Shown: positions 1 through 22,800 of the stretch, piece after piece
Layout: the number at the start of each line of letters is the position of its first letter
Position numbering within the stretch: position 1 is the stretch's first letter
DNA from: Synchiropus splendidus
Taxonomy: Eukaryota; Chordata; Actinopteri; Syngnathiformes; Callionymidae
Assembly: GCF_027744825.2 (NCBI RefSeq)
Contig: NC_071336.1
Coordinates: 19,340,501 to 19,404,500, forward strand
Direction: 5' to 3'
DNA: 64,000 bases
Program-made: the position numbers and the translations under genes
The notes under the pieces: generated by a model
The model's input: only the letters and a program-made list of their open reading frames with translations
The model's database searches: none
Told to the model about the DNA's origin: nothing

Positions 1-438
1 GCTTTTGCAAAGTGCATTTTGTTTCATACTAAATTAATAATGATGAACATGTTTAGCATTTGGCTTGATTTAATTTGGAATAAATTTGAGCTACTTTTAG
101 TCGCTCTTTTGTGTGTTTGAATTATTTTTTTTGTGGAAATGATTCATCTGAGTATTAGCTCTACATTAACTTGGATTTGAAGCGGCTAAACTTGGTAACT
201 CTGCCAAGTGATCCGGCAAAGTAAATGACAGGAGACAAAGACAAAGCAGCCATTCACAAGAGTTTCCAATCAGAACAAATACACGAGTCAGGGGTGTTGA
301 CAGACACAAATGACACCAGCAGTGACCACCCATAAGCCCTCTATTTTAAATTCTGGAATGGTTAAACAGTAACAGGCTTGTGCTGAAGCTTCTTACTCAG
401 GTCTTACTAAGGTGATCCATCCCACCAGCTGTGGGCTC
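1..438. other. 3' flank of pcolce2
   Basis: This stretch lies downstream of the pcolce2 stop codon and should hold its 3' UTR. I see no coding exon and no TTTATT (a minus-strand AATAAA) here, so the polyadenylation point is probably outside the window or uses a variant signal. Confidence 0.5.
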
Positions 439-3400
439 TCAGCACCGCTTGTTCTTCAACACATTGAGTCCCTTCTGGTTCTTTGACTTGAAGGCCATGA
501 CAAAGTGATGCGGAGCAATCTTTCCTCTTCCCTCCTCATCCACTTGACCCATGAAGATGTAGTTCAAGCCTGGTGAGGTCACACAAAGAAGGCCTGAATG
601 CAGCGGCGGATCGGCAGACACATTCAGGGGGGGCCGAATATGAGACACTCATGTGTGTAGACGCTCGTGTGTAGAATGTTTACATGAAACACATCATCTC
701 ATTGACTGTTTGGGCTTTGAGTTCTGCCCCTTACCGCACATGAATGACCTTCTCATCATCCATTTGAAGGTTGTGGAAGCAAACTCAGAGCCAGAAGCAA
801 TGGAAACAGTCAACCAGAATCACAAGCATTCACATTGTTTTGAGCTGCGAGCTTGCTGTGCACTCACCTCTTCGGACGAATGGGCACTTTTTGCAGAGGA
901 TGATGATTTTGGTGCTCATGGTTTTTCCCGCCTGCTGGATAGCCAGGGTGCCCTCTTTGTACACGTTGATGATGGAGACGGTGGCGTGCATGCTTCCTCC
1001 TCGCATCACGGCTGTGATCACCGTCCCCGTTATTGCTGTTGAACGAAACTTTGTAGTAAATATACTGCTGACAAAAGACAAAACATGATGAGAGTGACAC
1101 CATCCACGCTCTCCAAAATCACTAAACACGCTGAAATATTTCGCGAGAAAAGAGTACAACCTAGAGTGCTTTTACAACCAGAACAGAACCAAACATCTGA
1201 CCCTCTTGAAACAGATTAATCTCCAGCCCAGACTGCTGCTACCGAGTCAAGTCAGCGTTTACAGCAAGCAAGTTATTAAGTTCTGACGTCTCATTGTAGA
1301 GACAATGCATCATCTTTTCCAGCACTGGTGTCTACAATACAAGGTGATGCATCCAAGCACATGCAGACGCTCTCACCACATCATTCAGCCTCCTTTTTTC
1401 CACAAGCTCCATCACGTTGCTCGACCACACATGCAAATGAAGCCCAGCTCTTTGAAACGCCACATACGGTAAACATCTCAGAGTAGAAAATATCAGCAGG
1501 CCCGAATCAAAAACTTCATTTATTAGCAGTCTGAGGCGGAGTGTATTTACATTCGGAGTAACTGCGTCCCACTGTACACACTCCTTCCCGTCCAAACACG
1601 CCATCAAGGACGTCTTTTAGATACCAAATTGTAGAGCTAAGACAGCGACACCACCAGGACTATAAAGCACTCGCTGATGCTAATGTGGCCTGAATGACGT
1701 GAGACGTGCGCTGAGTGGATTTCATGTAAGAGACGCTGGATCACATCAGCCACAGTCGCTTATGTGGCAAAGAGTCTTTTTCTTACCAAAATTGCTGGAG
1801 CAGTAATTGCTCTCAAGAGTTCCACGTCTTTTGCATTTCTGCTGGCACAGGGCGACCGAGTACTTCAGGGCTGTAAGGAGACAGAAGCGGCCTGTAATTA
1901 TCCAAGTCTGTGAAGTACGTTGTCTTTACATCATTTACCATGTTTGTACTGAGGAAGCTACCATGCAGCGAACATGTGTCTTTTACCACATGATGCAAAA
2001 ATAGCTACAAAGACTTGACCGGTCTTTGGAGGTAAAGGAAAGTGTGTGAAGACTGCAATGACATCACTGCGCGGAGGACAACATCAAAGATGAAACGATC
2101 ACACGTGATGTGAACCACATTCATTTAGGGAGACAAACTCTAACGCCAAGGGGATACACAGAACTTTTGTCTAAATTTCTGGTTTACAGGGGATAGAAAT
2201 ATGGTTTGAACCACTGGCTTTTAAACTGTGAGAACTATGGGACTCAAGATATGGATCATTTAATAATAGGTAGCACAAAATAATAAAATTACATATTTGT
2301 GCTTGAAGTCTCAGCAAACAATTCCAGAAATAAAGTATATTCTGTGATAGTAGTTGGTTCCTCATTTACACAGTATCGTAATATCGTAATAATTTTCATC
2401 ATAAATAATTCATAACACAAAACCTCGAGGTGGAGCGGTTGCTAGGCAAGGCTCTTTATCAACATTGTAGATGACTTTTTTTTTTAGATGACATTCAGTT
2501 AAAGGTAGCTTCGACTTTCTCATGAATCAATACATTTCAAAGAATGTACATGAAGAATGTACATAGGTTGTGTGTTTCGAGGAAGCATTTTTTTAACTAA
2601 GGAAAAAAGTAATGAAAAAAACAATGTGCATAGATCATTTAATAATAATTGACAATTGTCACACTTGGATCAAATATATTTAATCCAATGTTTTCTTTAT
2701 CTTTTGTTGGATACAGTTAAGTCTTTAAGATCACATCCCTTTGGATAATGTCATGTTTACCTTATAGTCATGAGGGACCTGACATTGTTTTCATCATTCA
2801 AAACACACCAAAACATGATGCCATTTTCTCCACTGAATTTTGTGTATTTCATGTGATCTTCAGCCACAAATGAAACATCTGAGGGCAGAGTCTAAGATCC
2901 TCATGGAATGTGATGAAGGGCCACCAATGTTGTTAACCCTTTAAACTGGAGAAATGAAAATGAGAATCACACTTTTTCAAATTCACAAAAATGTTGCGTG
3001 AACAGTTTCTAATATACAATTAAAAAAAAAAGTAGATATTTCCAAATATAGCGCAAATTAAAATTTAGAGCACCCTGTTTTAAGCACAAGCGGATGGTGA
3101 CATATCGGCCATGACATTCACGACTCATTTCAATGGGAAACCTTTGTTTACAGCAGCGTGCTGAGGTTCCAGCGTCACCGACGGGACAGCAGTAAAATAG
3201 GTTTTACAGCTGTCACACATACCGGAGTGTGGAGGTGAGTGTGATTTGTTAGTTATCAGCTGGAGAGAGAGCGGCATCAGGTAAGAGATCAGCTTACATC
3301 GACCGACTGCAAGAGAGCCAGAGGGGAGAGGAAGAACCTGAAAAGCTGAGAGGTCTGGACACGAGACATTGAAAATGAGGTTCATAAAAAATAAATAATT

Positions 3401-6400
3401 GGATCAGAGCGAAGTCAGAGGGAAGAGTGTCGAGTCTCTGGGAAATGTTTGATGTATTAGGGAAGAGATTGCTGCTGAAGATCGCTGAATGCTGCTGCTT
3501 GTTTTCAAGTTTGATTTAAGACTTGAATTTTGCTCAGCTATTTTTTTTGACAGGGATTAAGTATGCTACCTACGTATGGGCCTGGTGGTGACGGCCTGTG
3601 TGGTAGTGGTGGGTGGCCTCGTGGTGGTCAGGAATTTCTTGGGTCTGAACCTGTAATGCCCAATGAAACCGTCAGCAGTGAGACTCAGGTCGGAGAGAAA
3701 CTGGATCAGGAGCTGGTTTCCCTCAGAGAGCACGGGGCTGCAAGAGAGTGGAGGGAAGGCTGAAGGTAAACCGCAGTTGTGAGTTGGAAGTGCTGCTGAA
3801 AACAAAACTCCCTACATGACAGAATCACCTACGCTGGCGGGCTGTCTCCGCAGTACTTCCCGATCCTCTTGGCGTCATTGATTTCAGGCCCGTTGAAAAT
3901 GGAGACGTGATCGTAGCGGCAGTAGTTGTCCCGTTCAACGTCAAACTTCTCAAATCTGACTTCAATGATCTGGTGCAGATCAGAGTACACATTTAACCTT
4001 AAAAATGCATACTGTATATCGTAATACGACTTAAAGTAGAGGAAATTAAGAACAATATGTATTTGTATATTTGGATTTCTTTTTTTAAACCGTCCTTGAG
4101 TGGCAAGGCTGTACCTGGTTCTTGGGTGCCACGATGTGCCAGGCGCAGGTGACGCCGGCTGGATAGTCCCTGTCAGGCCAGTTGGGGGTTTTAAAAGTCC
4201 CAGATGGTTTGTCAAGCTTGCCTCCACAGTACTGGTCTCCTGTTGAGCGGTATCACACAGAGAATTATTCATTTGTTTTTGTGACTTTTTTTTTCAGGAA
4301 TGTTTATGATGGGTGAAGGTGAGTTTCAGTGGAGTTTTGAAGCTGAATCTGTATTTAGGAAGGTTTTGCCAGAATCCTCTTCACTTCTGTGGCTTCTATC
4401 TGGAGCAACAGATGTGCCCTTCTACGTCCGAAACAAAAAAAAAATGAACAAAACACAAACCGCTTGACTTAATAAAACAGCACACTGTGGGCCTGTGACA
4501 TTATGAACTTGAGGTCACTGAAATTGGGCAGCGTTGTCAGTATCACAATAGTGATACAAGAAACAATGTCAGGAACGCAGAAGAAAAGAAGGAAGGTTAC
4601 AGGTACACTCTTTCTTGGGCTTCTTCCTCACATGTGAGGAGACAAACAGACATGAGTGTCATGAGTGTGGTCTCAGCATTCAAGCCTCACTGTTATATTC
4701 CCAAATATATTCCCCTCTGAGAGCGGGTCAGGATGAAACAGAAGTTTATAAGCAGAGGATGTAGAAACATAATGAAGTGGGGAAGGTACGTTTTTTGGTT
4801 GTGTCTCAAGAATTGTGAATTTGGGGGCACTGGAATCACCCAAGGACACGCAGCCTGAATAAAAACGATCATGCGACATGAATTTGGCTACTTCACTAAT
4901 TATTCTTTAAAAAAGGAAAAATGAGTTTCTCAAAAGTCACTGACTTTAGACTCAGTCACAGTGTTGCATAATGTTTCTCAAATGGGATTTGTCCTGTTCA
5001 GTGCCATTTCATGATCAGCCTCTCCACACAAGCGTCCAGAAATGGTAACAGGACCCATCGGCATGAAACAGTTCAGCTGGGTTTTGACATGAGGAATTCC
5101 TCATGAAGTGCCTTCCCTTCTAATCAAGCAATTTTCTGTCCACATTATGCAAGCACAGAGCCGAGCTGTTGTCTGAGGGGCAGGTCTGTTCACAGCTATT
5201 GTTTGTTCCAGTTTACAGCAGATAACCAGCCATTAAAATTCCTCAACAGCAGTAGATGAGACCCTCCAGGCCTCCCGACAGGAAATGTCTCATTGAACTC
5301 TGCATGGTTCTTCTAACCTGAGTCTTCCACTGGACTGCTCTTTATGAGGCCGCGAGAAATTCCACATTACACTGAGAGAAGTGTCGGGATGTCATCCAAG
5401 TCGTGCACCTTCAAACTCAGTCAGCTCCCCTGTAAAAATGACTTTTTTTTCCCTTTCACTTGTTACTAAAAGTAGCATGTTAATAACACCATTAGACAAA
5501 CTTTCTATTTTTTACTTAAATCCACTTCACAATCTTAACACCACACTCCATCTTGACACTGCTTTCCAGCATTCATAAACAGGAACTTTTTGAAATTCTT
5601 TATGGGTGGACAAATACACAATACTCTGTGCTCTCACAGTTTTCCCCAAAATGAATAGTTTATACTGGATCTTCTCCAAAAAAAAAATGCGCTGGAACTT
5701 GTCTTACTGATGAAGATGTTTTTGGTTTTCTGCAGGCTTTTTGTATTCATCACACTTGGTTTCATAACAGTCACTCCAGTGATCTCAGTTAAAGAATCTC
5801 AAAGAATCTGTTATTCAAGTTTGTACGTAGGAGTCTTGTTCCCACAAATGTATGTGCATCTTTTACTAATGTAACCAATCATATTTATTATATTTCGCAG
5901 TAATTATATAACGTAGTAATCATGAGTATCTTCACAAATAAAAAAGACATTGTTAATCCACAAAATACCATTTACTTAGTTATTTGTTTGTGTGGTGCAT
6001 CTAACAATAGCTAAGATGCTGATGAAAAAACATCACTCTCTTTTGTAATACTGCCATCCTGCCTTCAACAGTACATATGTCTGCCTCTTGAATCCTGGCC
6101 GTGACATCTTTGACTCTATCTCCAGCCTCAACTCCATCTGGATACATCTTGTTTTGATATCTATTCCAGAATTGTTGACCCTCTTGCTTGAGACAGGAAA
6201 TCTCAAACTGTCTGACGTGTTGGGTTTAAGCTCTGTTCACCTTTTAGTCGTTCCATTATTGAACATAAAACGTCATAGCATGCTATCTCAATGATACTGG
6301 CTTAGAAGACAGATTGAAAACGCTCAGAAAAGGCACATGACATATGTACCTCTTTCGTGGGGGTGGGCAGCTGAGAAAACAGACAAGAAGCCGCTCCCGG

Positions 6401-7902
6401 CCGTGTTGGCATCCGACACCATCTGCAACAGCATCTTGTTTCCTGTTGAAACCAAGGCTCCAGGTTTAAAGGTGCCGCAAAAGCGTCCGAGTCTCTGTCC
6501 GTTGACATGCCCACTGTACACGTCCACGTAGTCATAGCGACACAGGTTGTCATTTTCCAAGTCAATAAAACGGAAGGATAGGACGACCACTTTTCCCTCA
6601 GGAACCTGGAAGTTGCACAGAAAGTCAAGATTCAATTAGATTATATCAGATCAGGCTGCCTTGCCACTTTTATAATTATAAACAGTAAACAAGTATTAAA
6701 GATCAACTACTCTCTGGGCCGAACATTTAACTTGTAACATTTGTGTTACTTCACTATCCCATGTTTTTTGGATGTGAACTAAATGTTTAGTTTCCAGTCA
6801 TTGGAAGCTTTATAGAAATGTAATTACTCATTTACTTGTAACACTTTCATCCTGCAGAAGTCATAGAAGTTGATATATTTCAGTGAAATTTTATCCATAA
6901 CTGCTAAACGAAACACAAAATCTCTCTGGTAATCCAAGAAGTTGTAAAGATAATTGTTTAATAGCAATACTCTGTTAACAACAACCATAATAATCCCTGC
7001 CTCTTAGATGTTTGTTTTTATTGTAGAAGTTTACACTTACCGTGATTCTCCACACACATTTTGTGTTTGGAGGGTACACGCCTGGGTAGCCCTGACTCCC
7101 AATCACGCCAGATTCACCGGTAATGTTCCCACCACATGTGAATGTTGGTCTAGACAAAGTGCAAATAAGGTCACTTTGGGTGATGGAAAAAGTAGAGTTG
7201 CACTTTTTAAATAACTAAATACACATGGATGGAAATGACCACAACTTCTTCATACAAAGATGAATGAATTTCATTGAATTCACGTCATATGGAAAGAAAA
7301 AAAAATCAAAACATGCTCAAGCTTTGAATCTCTTTTTTTCTCTTTTCACTAATTTCTTTTCTGCTCCAGAAATGGATCAGAATAGGTCGCTGCAGATGCT
7401 ATTACAAAGCATGTTTGACATGCTAACATCATGAAATTTAATGAAATGATATCTAGTAGTAAAGACACTGGGTCACATTCACTTTTTGTGCTACATTCAC
7501 AGCCATTTTAACGCAAATAACAGGAAGCACAGTGCGTCAATTACAGCTACAGTCCAATTCACTTGCCACAAAGACACGTAAAGGCTGTATTAAAATCTAT
7601 TTAAAGGTGCCTGTAAATGTTTTACAGACGCAGTAAAGCCATTTAAAAGGGGACCCATCAAACAAATGAAACTCCCGATGTGTTGTGGGGATCAGATCAA
7701 CATGGAAATTGAAATAAAATGGGTTAGAATTGGACTGTATATGCAGTTGAGACTCTGGAGGAAATGTTGTTCTGTGTATCTTTTTGTTAAAACAGTCAGA
7801 AATATGACTAAAACGGAAGCTGTACCTTCGCTGCGACTGCGCACAGACCTGAGCCAAGAAGAGTAAACTCCACGCGCTGAAAACTCCGCAGGTTCTCCAC
7901 AT
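439..7902 (-). CDS. pcolce2: Procollagen C-endopeptidase enhancer 2, 9 coding exons, complete
   Basis: Secreted glycoprotein that binds procollagen and enhances its C-propeptide cleavage by BMP1/tolloid proteases (family knowledge). Coding exons on the minus strand: 7902-7826, 7149-7041, 6605-6350, 4239-4115, 3969-3833, 3737-3574, 1870-1787, 1035-868, 569-439. They sum to 1251 nt, giving 416 aa against about 415 in human. Exon 1 encodes a signal peptide ([20 protein letters not shown]). Exons 2-3 form CUB1 (FTCGG, GRFCGTF). Exons 4-6 form CUB2 ([25 protein letters not shown]). A short Thr-rich linker follows, then exons 7-9 give the NTR domain (ALCQQKC, SSNFAITGTV, C-terminal LKNKRC). The 84-nt exon 7 was found from the CQQKC motif. 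The exon 8 acceptor at 1036 was chosen by frame and alignment. It could be either teleost copy (2a or 2b). Confidence 0.93.
1871..3573 (-). other. pcolce2 intron 6, no further gene
   Basis: This intron lies between the last CUB2 exon and the first NTR exon. It is AT-rich with short homopolymer runs. I found no exon, RNA gene or recognisable transposon in it on either strand. Confidence 0.5.
4240..6349 (-). other. pcolce2 intron 3, no further gene
   Basis: This intron separates the CUB1 exons from the CUB2 exons. Only short unsupported reading frames occur, and no repeat family or exon was recognised. Confidence 0.5.
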
Positions 7903-8759
7903 GGTTGGACTGGCGCACCAGACTCTTCGCCTCCTCTCGCTCCGTGGCATGAAGGACCTTCAGCTGGGGAGGTGGAGAAACGTCTCCTGCAGGAAGCTTG
8001 AGCAACTGCGGGCTGGGGCACATGAATACGAGGTTTGTTCTGTGCGCTTGTGGTAGGTAGGAGGGTCTTTTTCAAAATGACAGGAAAACGATTTTTAAAA
8101 ATCCGCCTAGAGGTTTCAATGAGATGAGTATCAACTTGACGACTCTAAAGTAGTGCATTCCCTTCCCTTGTATCAGTCCGTCTTGTAAAAGTAATCTGAA
8201 AAAATGTGAAAATTGTAATTTTCATAATTGGAAGGCAGAGGCCTACTGTAAAACCAGCGCCATCCAACGGAGAAACCCAGCCAAGGTAAAGCTTACAGGC
8301 ACATTGTACTGAGATTTTCTTGCTTAATATTATAATTATTATTGTTGTTGCTGTTGTTGTTATTGTAAATAAATAATTTCGTTAATTCTCAGCTAAATCA
8401 CACTGAAATCACATCAGGAATCATTATTGCAGAATAATCATACTTGAGGTACTATTTGCACTGAATAATAATGTAGAAACATATTTAAATCGGGACTATA
8501 ACAACCACCAAATTATTATTAGATCTAAAAAATTTTTTTTATTAAAATCCAAAATTGTGATACCGTAACCCCGCACCTTGAAATAATATCTAGATATCAA
8601 TATTTCAATTCCAACGGTTTAATATATAAAATTGACCATGCTTCGTCTAATGTCATGTGCGTAAATAAACCTCGATTATTCTGCGATCGATTCAGTTCCC
8701 AGTCATCTTCCATCGAGTGTTATCTATACTCGATTGTCTCCCTTGAGTTTCCACAAAAG
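7903..8759. promoter_or_regulatory. Shared 5' region of divergent pcolce2 and u2surp
   Basis: The initiator codons of pcolce2 (minus, 7902) and u2surp (plus, 8760) are 857 bp apart and point away from each other. Both 5' UTRs and both promoters must lie here or in upstream non-coding exons. No TATA box or CpG-dense core is obvious by eye. The assignment rests on geometry alone. Confidence 0.5.
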
Positions 8760-19532
<10,773 letters not shown>

Positions 19533-19836
19533 CACGCCCCTCCCCAGAGGACGGCGCCGCGGGCAGCCGACAGTCACGATGGTGTACAAACGTTTGTGGA
19601 CGGTGACAGACTGGGCTTCTGCTGTTTTATATTGTACAAAGATCCGTGCTTGTGTCCAGAGTTCATCCGTGCGGTAGACCACCACGGAGCGTGACGACAA
19701 TAGTCTTATATCCATGCTGTCATTTTCCGTTTTTGTAGCTCACCATAAAACTTGATTCTGAATAAAAAGGTTGTTTCTAATCACCTGATCTGAGAATCAC
19801 CAACAAAGGTTCAACGGCACGGTCACGTGACCTCCC
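19533..19836. other. Convergent 3' region of u2surp and acad11
   Basis: Only 304 bp separate the u2surp stop codon (plus) from the acad11 stop codon (minus). A u2surp AATAAA lies at 19761-19766. No minus-strand AATAAA lies before 19837, so the acad11 3' UTR probably runs into the u2surp 3' UTR or its last exon. Confidence 0.6.
19761..19766 (+). terminator. u2surp polyadenylation signal AATAAA
   Basis: Canonical hexamer about 230 nt after the u2surp stop codon, followed by the T-rich stretch GGTTGTTTCT. Confidence 0.7.
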
Positions 19837-22800
19837 TCACAGTTTGGACTGAGCTTTCTTCAGCTGATCCCTCAGTTCCAGATGAGCGATGGAGGTGAGG
19901 TGCACTTCGTCCGGTCCGTCAGCGAGGCGCAAGGTCCTGACATGAGCGTACCTGTCAGAGTGCAATGTCATGTCATGACCACAGGTCAGCAGCTTTCACA
20001 CTACACTAAACCAGATTGCTGTGCATTATGTGTTAGAAACCAGCAGATGGCGGTTGAACAGAGCGCCATCTTTCCAAGTAAAGACAGTGCGATCGTCATG
20101 CTCACATCTGGGCCAGCGGGAAGTCTCCAGACACCCCTGCGCCTCCATGCACCTGGATGGCGCAGTCCACCACCTTGCAGGCCATTCTGGCCGCTACCAC
20201 TTTGATCATTGCAATCTGGAGAAGCAAAATCCAAATTCATTTCATGTGCATAAACAAGTCATGAACAATCTGCTGAGACCTGTTTGCGAGCCGCGCGGCT
20301 GCCGACGGTGTCGAGGGCGTGAGCAGCACTGAGGGTCAGCAGTCGGGTCTGCTCGATCATGAGGCGACACTCTGCGATCCAGTGAGCGACGACCTCCTGC
20401 AACACAACCTTTCACGGTCAAGCGTCATCTGGCCACCAGGGGGCAGCAGACTGACTTGATGAGGCTGCCACATACGTGTTGGTAGAGTTTCTTCCCGAAG
20501 GTGGTCCGGGAGGCAGCCCGCTGGCAGAGCAGCTCCAGAGCCATCTCCGCTGCCCCAACGGCTCTCATGCAGTGATGCAGTCGCCCTGGACCCAGGCGAC
20601 CCTGAGCGATCTCAAACCCTCTGCCCTCGCCTGCAGACAAACAAAAACCTGACCGTCTGACTCTGGTGCTGGAGGTTTTCCGACCCTACTGGTTACCTAG
20701 AATGATGTTGGCAACAGGAACTCGCACGTTTTCAAAGTGGACTTCCAAGTGACCCCCGTGGATGGCGTCTGAACACACACACAGTCTGGATCAGCAACCT
20801 TTGAAATGTTCCGTGACCAGAGAGATCTCGGTACCATCCTGCCCGAACACGGTGAGCGCTCTCACAAGCTTCACTCCTGGTGTGTCCAGTGGTACCAGCA
20901 CCATGCTGTGCTGACCGTGCCTGAAAACAATGTGTGAAATAGTTGGCTTCTCTCCTCCAAGCTGGTCCTGGAAAGGCCCGGCAGCAGACCCTCACCGTCC
21001 TCTCCCTTCCTGTGAGAAGCTTCTGCACATCACGATGGCCACTTTGCAGTTTGGATGACCGGCACCTGCATGAAAGACAAGAGTTTATCCGGAGTTCAGT
21101 CCATGACCCGGTGTAGAGGGATGAGGCTGCTGACAGATTCATGCTGGAGCCGGACGTGAGGCTGATTTACATTTCCTGAGCTTGATCTGATGAAGACTGG
21201 AACACTGCAGCTCATCTGGATTCTCTTTGGAACATTTGAGACATAAAACTGGTTTGAACTGAGCGGGTCAGAACCTACTGTACACTGTGTGAGAGACTGC
21301 ACTCAGCTGGTGACTGGAAGAAGTTCAAAGGCTCAGGAGGAATGGGCTCTGTGGCAGACTGGGGTTCGGTCCGAGAGGCCTGAACTGCTTAAGTGCATAA
21401 GGACTTCCTGTTTAATCAAACATTCCTTCAGAGGCTGGTTCCTCTGAGGCCAGACAGGGACACCAGTTGTCGGCCTTCCTGTTTACACTCCCATCCCAGA
21501 GCAAGGCTTTGCCTGCAGGACTGCACATGTCCAAATCAGAATCAAATTCATTGCCATGGTCAGTGGGATCCCACCAACTGGGAAAGTGCTTCCGAATAAA
21601 GTGCTGTCAATAAAATAAAATAAAATAACAAAGGTTGATCATGAATTCAACAGTCTGACAGCTGAGGGGAAGAAGCTGTTCCTGTGACGGGAGGTTCTGG
21701 TCTGGATGGACCGTAGCCTCCTGCCAGAGGGAAGAGGAACAAACAGTCCATGTCTAGGATGAGAAGGGTGAGTGCGAGTGAACGCTCGGGCAGCGTTGGC
21801 ATGCCGCAGCAAACACAGAGCGATACATAAATATTGAGTTAGCATCAGAACACCAGACCAAAAGACACTTCCTGAGGGCAGCGAAGAGAAAGGTGAGAGG
21901 CCGGTTTTCCTCCGAGATCTGACATAACCAATGTTGTTTAGGGAGGATCAATCGTGTCCGTGCAGGTTGACACACGTCAGGAATGTAAGGAAGACATTCC
22001 AGCACACTTCATGGGTGATTGTTGTTTGTCAATGACAGTTGAGATGTACTTTCAGAAGAAATAAATACAACTGTCACACCTCCAGGCATCACTCTCTCTG
22101 CCGTCCTCTTACATTTTTTTAGGGACAAAATTGTGATCATACTTTCCCTCTTGTAACTTGAAGGTCAGCCCTCATCCATAGGGAATAGTGAAGCATCAAA
22201 AAAGAATAATATTTATACTGTGTTTGCGGTGCCAACTGGACACAGGGGACATACAGGCCGCACCTTTAATGAGACCAATATAAAGCTCCACTGCTTTCAA
22301 ACCACGTCCAATCACAAAGCAGCATGTTATCAGGGAGAAATGAAAAATAACAAGTTGCAGTAGTCGTCCTCAGGCACCGACAGAACCGCCCACTCTCACA
22401 TGCGCACTCAGCGAGAGAGGGAAGCTGGTGCACTCGGACAAAAAGCTCAGTCACTCCGGTCCACGGCTGCACGCAACCTTCCCCCTCACCGACGACAGAG
22501 AGCAGCTCCTGGTGTGTTGGTGGACTAAAGCAGCCCACGTCCACACAAGGTAGGACCTGGAAAGTTCACTTCAGCTTTGCTGACAAATGCTTGACCATGA
22601 CTGGGAAACAAGCTCACAACCACCACACTGGTAAACTGATTTGTGGAGTCAAAGTCTGATTCAGGATTAGTTTATGACACTTTTATCATCGACAGGCTGC
22701 ACGCACACACCCGCAGAACAACAGTGTCTATGTTGGGACTCAACCACCTGACCAGTTCCATCCTTAGTCGGGACGCTCACCTCTGTGTTATACAGTGGAC

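Noticed and set aside
3829..4272. 147-codon single minus frame treated as one protein
   Set aside because: It reads through an intron. Two CUB2 exons (4239-4115 and 3969-3833) with clear splice sites explain it.
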